64,000 nt of DNA from contig OY755172.1 of the NCBI GenBank assembly GCA_963576735.1, positions 186,001 to 250,000 of the forward strand, read 5' to 3'. Positions 22,401-34,400 of this stretch are shown here, piece after piece. Origin of the DNA: Bedellia somnulentella (lineage: Eukaryota; Arthropoda; Insecta; Lepidoptera; Bedelliidae). Position numbers and translations under genes: made by a program. Every line of letters starts with the position of its first letter. The stretch's first letter is position 1. Under the pieces are notes generated by a model. The model saw only the letters and a program-made list of their open reading frames with translations, made no database searches and was not told where the DNA came from.

Positions 22401-25400
22401 ATCAAAGACATGTTTGATTGTTGATGGTCGTTTATTGAATAATGTAAAGTATTAAAAAGTATTACAACTATAACTTACTGACTAAGCACATCGCGACGGA
22501 CATAACATGTGTAACCTAATTAAGTCGTATTGCTATGTCGCAACACTACATCTCCCCCGAAAAGATAAGGGTACACACCCTTCCTTAAGAAAAAAAATGT
22601 TTACACGTATAATAAACATAAAACATAACTAAACATTTTTAAAATCTAACAAATTATAACTGTAAATAGGTTTTAAACTAATCATAAAACAATTTCGTAT
22701 TATTTTTATGTACTAATAATTCTTTATTTTTCTTAGATATTAAAACATTAGGTGACATATCCTTTAACACTTTATAAGGTCCTTCATAAACATTGTCAAG
22801 CTTATTACCTATTTGGTTTTTCAGCAATATTAAATCACCTATATTATATTTCACACTATTACAATTCTTATCGTACTGAAGCTTTCTACTAATTTTACTC
22901 TGTAACAAATTCTGCTTAGCATCTGCTTGTGCTTTTTGTAATCTGTATTTTAGCTCTTTAGGGTAATCGTCATGATTATAGAGAGGATCGATTCCCTTTG
23001 ATAAATTACTTGGTAAATTACACATTTTCCCAAATACAAGTTCGTATGGGGTGTATTTCGTCTCTGAGTGAACACTTGTGTTAAAAGAAAAACACCAAAA
23101 TGGAACCCAGTCACTCCAATCGGCCTTATTATTTTCGCACTGAATTCGTAAATACGCGCCTAGATGTTTGTGTGTATTTTCTATAGCACCTAACGTCTCG
23201 TGGTGGTATGCGGTGGAAATATGTTTTTCTATACCTAATAATCTACACGTTTCAACCATTACGGATGACGTAAACTCGGTTCCTCTATCCGAAATGATGG
23301 TTTTTGGCACACCGTAGCGAAGGACAAAATTAGTAACGAACGCTTTCGTCACCGTTTCCGTATCCTTACGAGGCAAAGGATAAGCTTCGACGTATTTGCT
23401 TAAATCGCACTGTAGAGTGAGAATATACTTATTATCATAGTTATCTATATCTAATGGACCCATAATATCTAAACTAATTCTTTCGAAAGCCGTACTGGCG
23501 GTAGAAGTTATTGTCATAGGCTCTTTAATATGTCTATTCGTGTGTTTTTGAATCTGACAACTTTTACATTTCTTTACGAAGTTAATGACGTCATTTGTTA
23601 TTCCTGGCCAAAAATAATATTTATTAATATTATTTATCATGCGGTTTATACCCGCATGTCCACTAGTGGGTAAAATATGAAAATCATTTAATATAGTTAT
23701 TATTTCATCTTTATCAGTTATTCTTGTAACTTCTTTTGTAATAAGAAACTTTAGCGACATGGTTTTATACTTATCTATACTGCGCAGTAAACTTTGTATA
23801 TATTTATCGACACTCTTATTCTTAATAATGAGTAAGTCGTTAATATTTAATTGTTTGCACAACTTTTCTAAATCCCTCATTAACACTTCTTGAGTAGATA
23901 ATGATCGGGTATTAAGAAATATCGCTGACTGCGATGGAACATACGTGCAATATCTAGCGTCGCTTATAACATTATTTGACTGTCTAAGACATTTATTATT
24001 ATAATTGTCTGAAAATCTCAACTCAATGATATCTTTGGGCCGTTTGAGTACTTCTACTGCTGTAGGTTGATCAGGCCTACGGGCGTTCGAAGACTCGGTC
24101 GGTCGGTCTGTGTTAATTCCTTGACTGTCTAACTTCTTCTTCTGGGCTCTAGTTAGTACTGAAACTACTTGCTCGTGCATTTCCTTTAAATCTTTCGACG
24201 TAACCGGGAGACGACTTAACGCATCTGCAGCTGCATTATGTATTCTACCTCAAAATCGTATTCTTCTAAATATAAACGGAACTTTGTTAATCGACTAGAT
24301 GGGTCGTTCAGTCCGAACAAATAAACAAGGGGCCTGTGGTCAGTAATTATTTTGAACTTGCGGCCATATAAATAGGGTCGAAAATGGCGTACAGCCCAAA
24401 CGATAGCTAATAATTCTAACTCAATAACTGGGTATCTGGTCTCGGCTGGTTTAAGGCTTCGACTTGCATACGCTATCACTTTACCATTGCTATTGGACAA
24501 AATTCCACCTAGGCCTAATTTTGATGCGTCGGTTTGTAGTCTAAAAATATTATTTTCTGAAAAGTCTGGGTAATCTAGTACTGGAGGGTTGGTAAGGGCT
24601 AATTTTAAATTCTGGAATGCAGTTTCGCACTCAGGACTCCACTCAAAACTGACACCTTTTTTACACAAAGCATGTAACGGATATACTATATCAGCAAATC
24701 GCGGAATAAATCGCCGGTAATAATTAGCAAAAGCGACGAATCGTTTTACATCGTCAGCGCACGCGGGTCTTGGGTAGTGACGCGTGACCTCGATTTTGCT
24801 TGGGTCGGGAAAAATACCTTCTGGTGTTATTTTATGTCCTAAATAAACTATCTCTTTCCTCAAGAATTCGCATTTCATGGGGTTAAGTTTTAAGTTAACG
24901 TCCCTTAATCGATTTAACACACACATAAGATTTTTATTATGGTGTTCCATAGATTTTCCTATTACTACACAATCGTCTAAGTAAATAAAACATTTTTCAA
25001 AGTTTAGGCCTGCCATTGCTATGGTCATGAGCCTGGAGAAAACACTAGCACTGGTCTTGAGACCCATGGGACAGCGTTTCATCTGATACTGTTTTCCTGC
25101 TGTAAATGCTGTACATTTGCGTGAATTACTATCCAAAGAAAGTTGATACATCTTATTTAAGCTAAATGATGTATATTTACGCGATTTTGGATCTAAAGAT
25201 AATTGATAATAAAATTGGGAAAGGTCTAATTTGGAAAAATAAATACTTCCGGACAATGAGTCAAGTATTTCGGTGATATTTGGAAGTGGAAATTTGTCAT
25301 CCTGAATTTTATTATTTAGCTGTCGATAATCGATGACCAATCTCCATTTTTTCTCGTTTGATTTATCAGCTTTCTTTGGGACTAATAGAACTGGGCTTGA

Positions 25401-28400
25401 CCACTCTAACACGGTCTCCTCTATGATGTCGTTTTTCAGCATCTCTTGGATTTGTTTCTCAATTTCACCTTTCAAAGCTTGTGGAACTCGATAAGGCTTT
25501 ACATACGCGGGACTCACGTTATCTTTTAAAATTATATTATGTTGCATTAGATTTGTAACTGATAACTTATCACCAGGTAAGTGGAAAACATCGGCATATT
25601 TCGCACATATTTTCTCAATTTCTAACTTTTCTTCTCTATTTAAGTAATTCAAATCAAGTAGTTCAAATAAATTTTTGACGCGGTTTACTGATTTATTTTC
25701 AGCATTAAATTGGCAAACATCAAAATTATTGATTGATTGCATTGGAATATTATATAAATTAATATTGACTTCCTTTTCGGTCGTATTTAAAATTCTTATG
25801 GGAATGCTACCATTACAAGGTTTTGAAATCATTCCGGCAACAAAAACACCTTCTTTTATTTCCTGTGCTAATATGACGGTATCGTAAGTAGAGCTACAAG
25901 GAATATATTTAATTATCTCGCAACGCGGCGGTATCATGTGAATGTATTCACTCTGGCTACTGCCTATTTTTATGCTCACGGTTTTGTCATTTAAAAATAG
26001 CTTTAATGACGATGTTTTATAGTCTATAATAGCGTTGAATCGTCTAAAAAAATTCTCTCCTAATATTCCATTTGCTGAGCATGACATATTCTTAAAAACA
26101 TAAAACTTCTCTCTAAAAGTAATATTATCATATGTTAAATCTAAATAAATGTAACCTTCGGAATATAACTGACCACTAACACCTTTAATCGTAATTTTAT
26201 CATAGTATAATTCATTCATTAAATTAAAGTGCTGAGTTAACCACTCATATTTTAATACGCAAATACTTGCACCACTATCTACTAATAAACTTATTTTCTT
26301 ATCTATACCTAAGTTGCTTACGCTGAGAGACACGACGCTATTCATATTATAATTTAAAATAAAATGCTCATTCATTGAAGGCACGAAAAAACTCGCTATT
26401 CGGTGCAAATTAGGTGCACTCCGGTGTGTCTGTCGAATTGCGCTGTGCTTGCAATACGTGCGCGCTATTTTGTATGTACCGGGGTGTTGAACCTCGATAG
26501 CGGCCTCGCGTGGTGCCTCTAGTAGGCTTACCACGACCATGGTTTGGTGAAAATGATTGATACGATGAGCCATTATTATTATTGTACTGTGGCTTATTAT
26601 CGCGGCTATTGTTCGAATACCGATTCGAACTAAAATGAACTCTTGACCGTCCTCTATTATATGCGTAACCTCTATTGAAGTTTTGCCTAATTTTCATTAC
26701 GGGCTGTTCATCGGTGGGCGATAAAGAATTTTCGTCGATCGCGGTCCTAATGGCCTCTGGAAGAGAGTCGAACGTTCGCGCGGCTATGATGGTACTTAAA
26801 CGCTGATTAGACAATCCGTCGGCAAAACGTTTTATCGCGATTTTTTCGTTCAATTCGGTATGCAAAGTTTTACTAAAGTGATGCTGATTACAAAACCATT
26901 TAGAGATATTATGGTTATAAACAATATTTTCTTGAAATTATATCAATTCAAGCTAAGATGACTGTTATTTTATCAAAAAACTGTAACAGTGTTTGACCTT
27001 CAATGTTGTTTCAAAGACATGCGGTTTTGCAGTTTACTAATAAAATATCGAAAATCGTAGGTTTGTTTAGTATAATATCGTAATAATTTCATTTGACATC
27101 ACAAATTCGTGATATGTTTTGCAATCAGCAACATTTTTATAAAACATTTCGCTTCATTTGCATGTCGCTACGTGATTTTATCCATCGATGACGTCATTAA
27201 GTACAAAAGTTGAACAATCTTTAAAAAATCATAACTTTACAATTACTCATTTTAAATGGAAAATATTCAAATTAGTCTTTTATTTTCGTGTTAACTATCG
27301 AATAAAAATATTTAATAAATACCAAAAAAAAACTTTGCATACCGAATTGACGTAAAATATCATATTTATTATCGTCTCCGTCGGCTTGAGCTATGGTTAA
27401 GTTAACAAACAATTGTTCTAAATCATAACCAAACTTCTCGATGGACCTACGTCCTTGTTTTATTTCGTGAAGTTGTGATTGTATAGCAACTGCTGACTTT
27501 TTCTGGATTAAATGAGTTCTCATGTCATTAATTAAACTCTCTACTGTCGCGTACATCGATTTTAATCTTAACTTAGCGCTAGCGGAAAGTCTTGTTTTAA
27601 GTACAAATTCTATTAAATGTTTATTCGCGTGTTCATTGATCATAGAACTGTAAAGTTGTATAGAATCAATTAATTGAGAAGTGATTTGCTCCTGGCCGGT
27701 CATTACGGGCAACAGGGCTATTGCTGTTTTTAAATCAAAGTTATCCGCCATTTTTAAACTTTCTGAACTGTCCTGATAATTTTCGAGTGTCTTATTCTTT
27801 TCTACCATAAATACTAAACTTAAAATAAAACTGTAAATAGAATGGATATCCTCTATGTACTTATGAATTACTTGGACTGTCTCTCCTATTAACTCAGAGT
27901 TCTCTATTTTAATTTTAATTTCGGACGAAATAGGCTCCAAACGACTGAACGCTATTTGAGCTTCTTTAAATTTATTTTGAGCTGTTTGAGAATTTTGTCT
28001 TCTAATGGGACCAATCTTGACGAGGTATTCTCTAATATTAACTAATTTCTCATATACAATTTCAAGCTCGGTTAAGGACATTACAAATTAATTCATGAAA
28101 CTAAATGCAAGAAGTCTTGGCGTAATTTTGGGAACGGGCTTACTTTACATATCTGATGTGGAAGGCGGCTGGACGTGGCCTTTCATCGGGCGGCGGCGGG
28201 GTCGGCGCGTGGCATCGGGCTGCAGCGGGCGGCGGCGCGGCGGCGGTGGCTCCACGCTCTGCTGCTGGGTGGGCCGGGCTATTCCCTGGACTCCTCTTGA
28301 TGTGTGCTCTTCATGATTATCTTCTTTTATGGCTGCTGACTTGATAAGGATTCTTCTTAATAATAGTTTTTAGATTCACTGCGCTTCTTTATAATTCCGG

Positions 28401-31400
28401 AACACACTGTTTCTTATGGATACGCTGGTTTCATGATTTGGTCGCTGGGGTCATCTTTTTTATTTTAGGTAGCCGAAATCTTCTTTAGTGTTTAAAAGCT
28501 GGTCTTCATTTTAGTGCAGGTTGCCGGGGTCTTCATTGGTTTATTTTCAGATCGGCTGCGGGGTCTTCTTTGGGTTCTTAGGGCAAGGTCGCCATGAAGT
28601 GTATGGTGTTGGTGGTCAGGTTGGTATTGGCGGTATATCAAATCAAAGACATGTTTGATTGTTGATGGTCGTTTATTGAATAATGTAAAGTATTAAAAAG
28701 TATTACAACTATAACTTACTGACTAAGCATATCGCGACGGACATAACATGTGTAACCTAATTAAGTCGTATTGCTATGTCACAACACTACAGGCTGATTT
28801 TGAAATTTAGAATTGATATATAGCCGGCAATTGATAATTTATTTTATCATCAGTCCTTATACAACTTTCATAAAGTAGTAATTGTTGATTTTATAGCTCT
28901 TATATATAGTGCCCCCGCCAAGTCGAGCGCAAAGCAAAAACTGCCGTACCATCTTTTTCTGGAACCGTTTCGCCGCATTTCAGTGCCCCATTCGAGAACC
29001 TCTGGATAGGATTAAAACGCTGAAATTTTCGTCACCTAGAAATTAGTAATCACCCACTTGAAACCCAAAATTTCAAGTCGTTAGATCAATAAATTCCAAA
29101 ATTCCAAAGAAAAAACTATCAGAACAAGGTTTGTGGAAGATCTGGACTACCTGGTGACGCTGATGAGAAAACATAATAAGAGTACTGCCAAACTATAATA
29201 AGCGTATTTACGAGAAATAGCAGTCAATTAACTATATTCTCTTCAATAAATAAAAATATTCAGTCCAATAATAATAATTATTTATGTACTAGCACTCAGC
29301 CGCGGCTTCGCACACGTTATTTAGCATTAGTACCAGTACACGTCACTAGATGGCGCTAGCTGTATTTTAAATCCCGGTAGCGTTTTTATTTACACATTTA
29401 AAAAAAACGTGTATTTTAAAGATTTGAGAAGTCGTGGAGTTTATTTTATTGGATTTCACAAAATAATATAATAATAAGAAAATGTAACCAATCAATCAGT
29501 CTACGGCCTGACAAAAAGAAGTTAAAACCTACCAAAAACATTCTGTAAAAAACTAGCCAAGTCTCGATAGAGCTGCTTGTTTATCTCTAAAAAGATCCAG
29601 AGGTTCTCGAATGGGGCACTGAAATGCGGCGAAACGGTTCCAGAAAAAGATGGTACGGCAGTTTTTGCTTTGCGCTCGACTTGGCGGGGGCACTATATAT
29701 AAGAGCTATAAAATCAACAATTACTACTTTATGAAAGTTGTATAAGGACTGATGAAATCTCTAAAATAAGTGGAGCCAAGTGTAAGATTCCTCACTGCGA
29801 TTTATTATAGTTAATTTTAAGTGACTTGGCCGTTGAAAATTCTTGACACGTTTAGTATGTACAAGTTTATTTACTAAGTTATTTGCAGATTTATTCAAAT
29901 CTTCTAAACTTCTTTGCCGATTATGTAGAGTCCACATAACAATTTTTTGTGATTCGAATCTGTCTTTATTTTTAGTTGTAATAATTCTGGTGATTATTTC
30001 TATGTTTCCCTTAAACTTTAATCATAATCTACTAAATGAAAGTCAACGGCCAAGTCACGTAAAATTGACTATAATAATGACTAATCGCAGTAAGGAACCT
30101 TAGACTTGGCTCCACTTATTTTAGAGATTTCATTACTTTTTAGAGATAAACAAGCAGCTCTATCGAGACTTGGCTAGTTTTTTTACAGAATGTTTTTGGA
30201 GGGATATGTAGTTCCAATGCTAAAGTCTTATAATTATTGTTGAAAGCCCGCTACACGCTTAAAAAAATGCCAGGTTTTGCCTTAACCAAGTGTACAAGCA
30301 ACACCAACCGCTTACTTTAAAGTAAAATACAATTTTTTATTTTATTGTAGAGAAAATATTTCATTTCCTCTTATATTCTTAAACTCTTATTAGCTAGCAC
30401 CATTACTCAAAGAAGTTAAACAGCAGTATTTTTTAGGACGAAGCAGTATTGCCAGAAGCCAAACGTCCAGCTCTGGCCCCTAACACCGGTGTCAGGAATA
30501 CCGAACCAGACGACATCAAAGCTAGATATGACATCCAGAAACTTAAAGATAAGAGTTTAGTCAAACCTGCGGCAGTGGCGCCACCGCAAATACCACCTAT
30601 GAAAGTAAGCATAAAGCAATTTCCTAAAAAAGTTTAATTTTATTAAAATGATATTAAAAGTCCTAATTTGTTTTGTACTCAGTTAAACGAGTCCGATTTT
30701 GCTTTATATTACAATCTTTTCATTGCAGGTTTAAACAAAAATATATTTTGTTGCTTATATTATTATTCGTTTGTAGGTACTTTATTTTGATGTGATANNN
30801 NNNNNNNNNNNNNNNNNNNNNNNNNNNNNNNNNNNNNNNNNNNNNNNNNNNNNNNNNNNNNNNNNNNNNNNNNNNNNNNNNNNNNNNNNNNNNNNNNNNN
30901 NNNNNNNNNNNNNNNNNNNNNNNNNNNNNNNNNNNNNNNNNNNNNNNNNNNNNNNNNNNNNNNNNNNNNNNNNNNNNNNNNNNNNNNNNNNNNNNNNGTG
31001 CGCACGGATAATATAGATATAGGTAGATAATATATGTATTAGTTACTAAGTAGATCTTATAACTAGGTATACACCACAGCTGTTTAGTGTCGATTTAGGT
31101 TAACACTAACCCACTTTAACTGATGGGTATCGTAAGAGGTGACTGGAGCTTTTTTATTAATTGTTGGGCGATGTGGTTTGAGATGAGTCCTGTTCACCGA
31201 CCACTTCATTATAATACTTTGTCTGTTTATTCTCTAAAAACAGCTAAGGATTTTTTAGTGCTAGAACTTTGCCTACTTCTATTTATAATTTATAACCGTA
31301 AGTGTATGTATGTATTATTTATTTAATATGATATAGCCTACGAGCAAATTCAAGATTAACAAACAGTTTAATTTACGGATAGTACATTTAAAAATAATCG

Positions 31401-34400
31401 AGTGACGTCACTTAATGTAAGCGAAAGTGAAATTTCTATAAATAAGTTCGTTGTTGACTTTTGAATATAAGACAAATGTTGATAGTATGTGCGTGGTGGC
31501 GCTATTAGCTGTAAATAGTCTGTGTTTGCAGCGGGGTGGACAAAAAATGTGTGTGCGTGGTGTGAAAAGTGTGTGTGTGTAGAGGTGGACATGTGTGTGC
31601 GTGATGTTAATAGTGTGTGTGCGCAGCGGTGGACATGTGGGCGGCGGGCGTGGTGCTGGTGTGCGTGGTGTGGGCGCGCTACCCGCTGTTAATAGTGTGT
31701 GTGTGCAGCGGTGGACATGTGGGCGGCGGGCGTGGTGCTGGTGTGGTGCGTGGTGTGGGCGCGCTACCCGCTGTTAATAGTGTGTGTGTGCAGCGGTGGA
31801 CATGTGGGCGGCGGGCGTGGTGCTGGTGTGCGTGGTGTGGGCGCGCTACCCGCTGTTAATAGTGTGTGTGTGCAGCGGTGGACATGTGGGCGGCGGGCGT
31901 GGTGCTGGTGTGCGTGGTGTGGGCGCGCTACCCGCTGTTAATAGTGTGTGTGTGCAGCGGTGGACATGTGGGCGGCGGGCGTGGTGCTGGTGTGCGTGGT
32001 GTGGGCGCGCTACCCGCTGTTAATAGTGTGTGTGTGCAGCGGTGGACATGTGGGCGGCGGGCGTGGTGCTGGTGTGCGTGGTGTGGGCGCGCTACCCGCT
32101 GTTAATAGTGTGTGTGTGCAGCGGTGGACATGTGGGCGGCGGGCGTGGTGCTGGTGTGCGTGGTGTGGGCGCGCTACCCGCTGTTAATAGTGTGTGTGTG
32201 CAGCGGTGGACATGTGGGCGGCGGGCGTGGTGCTGGTGTGCGTGGTGTGGGCGCGCTACCCGCTGTTAATAGTGTGTGTGTGCAGCGGTGGACATGTGGG
32301 CGGCGGGCGTGGTGCTGGTGTGCGTGGTGTGGGCGCGCTACCCGCTGTTAATAGTGTGTGTGTGCAGCGGTGGACATGTGGGCGGCGGGCGTGGTGCTGG
32401 TGTGCGTGGTGTGGGCGCGCTACCCGCTGTTCCGCGCGGGCGACGACGCGGCGGCGCTGGCCGAGCTGGCCGACCTGCTCGGCACCGACCTGCTGCAGCG
32501 CACCGCCAGGAAACTCGGTAACTACCACACACTATACTTATACCTTCAAATACTTTCATTGTCTACGGCAACAATAACCTCTTTACAATCCTTTACCCAC
32601 TTAACTTCGAAAAGGGGCTGAAAAATATCTAATACCTTTTTGGAAGTCATTGCCATGAGTAGACCCCGTTATCTTTGTAGCATTTTGGTGGCACCTGATT
32701 TTAGTGATGGGGTAAGTTATATTAATATTAATAGTTAAAAAATGCGTAGGTAGTATAAATTCTTGAAAAATTACATTAGAATTATTTAATAAAATAAATA
32801 ATTCTATTAATTAATTAATTCTAATAATTACTTGAATCGACTTAGAGAGTTGACCTCTTTGATAACTAACTTATAACTAACTTATACTATAACTTTTTGC
32901 CACTAACATCGGTAGAAGTTGAACGATCTTTTTCTTGCTAAAAATGGATATTTTCTAATAGGAGACAAAGCCTTACTCCCGTAAATATGGAACGAATCCA
33001 AGTTATTTACTACGAGTGTCACATACTAAACAAATGTCAATGTGAATAAAATATATGAATGTAAATATATAAAATATTAATGTACCTTCTTATCTATTTT
33101 ATTATAATAATAAAGACAACAGAGATTAATTTATTATTAATTACCCCATCACTAAAATCAGTTGCCACCAAAATGCTACAAAGATAACGGGGTCAAGCCA
33201 TGAGTATATAAATGAGTAAAAAAAATATGTTTATTTATATGTAAGAATGCTGTATCGTAGTTTTATAATTTATTGTTTTACACGTTTATTTCATTGTAAC
33301 ACGAAGCTGGCAATATATGAACCGATACAATATTGAAATATATTTTCCGGATAGAGGGGGCGGATGAATATCCCATCATCAGCTGCACGATGCTTAAACT
33401 AAATCGTTGCTTATTGACACCCTGAAGCTCCACGCCGCTAATGCTAAGCAAATGAATAGCTAACAAAAAATCATTTTGTCCCCTGTACGTTCTACTATGA
33501 TGTATACAATAGGATTATGATTGGCGTTCTGCCCGGCTAGTACGAGCGGTGTTTAAACTAGTTATCACGTGGGATAAAGCAGCCGTCTCTTACGCACTTA
33601 CTTAGTATCGTATACTGCCATCTCATTCTAACCGTTATCGTGCCGATATAATAGCGCTCGTGCTTGCCGGGCTGAAGGTTCGCACCAAAGCTATATCTAC
33701 GGCAAATCGATAACTACTTCCGCGCGCCAATCAGCAACCGTTTAGTTAAAGACTCGTGCTGTCGTGCTATCTATTGACGATAGAAAATAGGATATCTTTC
33801 CGCCCCCGATAGAATATCTATTCCACCATCTGTTTATATCGATACTAGTTATCGTTTCGTTTTAGCTCATGCTAGGGGTGCTGTAAATTGTAGCTTATAA
33901 AGTTGATACTTTGCTGAATTTGTCACTAACTTATTTGTTATCCCTGAATTAATTTACATTTAGCGGAGTCCGCTAGTATCGAAATTTCTATTTCCTTTAT
34001 TTATTACAAATATGATGTTTTCATGAAGAAAAAACATTCTAATTATATTAATTTACATGTATACATTATGTGAATAAACTATTTAGAGACTCAATGAACA
34101 CATCACCATCTCACAGGTCGACGCCTACTGATATCCCGCAACCGCCGCGGTTTGTGCTTACGGCGATTGTGTCGTCGTCTCCGCAGCCCGCCCGCTACCT
34201 CTTCCGCTGCCGCTCCCGCTCCCGCTACCGCTACCGCCGCCGCCGCGCCCGCCTGCCGCTACTGCAGCGTGTCCAAGGACGAGTGTCTGTGTCGGAGACC
34301 TAATGAGAATGTAAGTTGCGGAAATATACGAGTCTTCTTTAGACAATAAATCCCTAAAAAATGAAATGGTGTTTAGTGTCGGCTATTCTAAGCCAGTGTT

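Larger units (their letters stand above)
22336..28791 (-). mobile_element. Ty3/gypsy retrotransposon (gypsy-2), defective, in Cdc7 intron 5
   Basis: 6,456 bp in antisense to Cdc7, flanked by GGCT (22332-22335 and 28792-28795). LTRs start TGTAGTGTTG and end ATACACTTCA in element sense. Gag is split by a 0.5-kb MITE, and pol is frameshifted between RNase H and integrase. The domain features (no zinc knuckle, RG-rich Gag C-terminus, integrase ending LLVHKNNTKLFYD) are like the mdg1/412 group, an assignment from memory. Confidence 0.93.

Noticed and set aside
28095..28344. GC-rich ORFs rich in Gly and Arg
   Set aside because: They lie in the untranslated leader of gypsy-2 on the opposite strand and match no family.
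31608..32430. CRISPR-like array
   Set aside because: There are no spacers; units are contiguous and contain exon sequence, so it is a minisatellite in a eukaryotic gene.
31617..32521. Series of overlapping 79-127 codon ORFs
   Set aside because: They are the 82-bp repeat read in rotating frames; only the reading from 32368 matches Cdc7.
34186..34190. Alternative acceptor TCTCCGCAG for Cdc7 exon 9
   Set aside because: It is out of phase with exon 8 and would remove the LRRLCRRLR segment that matches CDC7.
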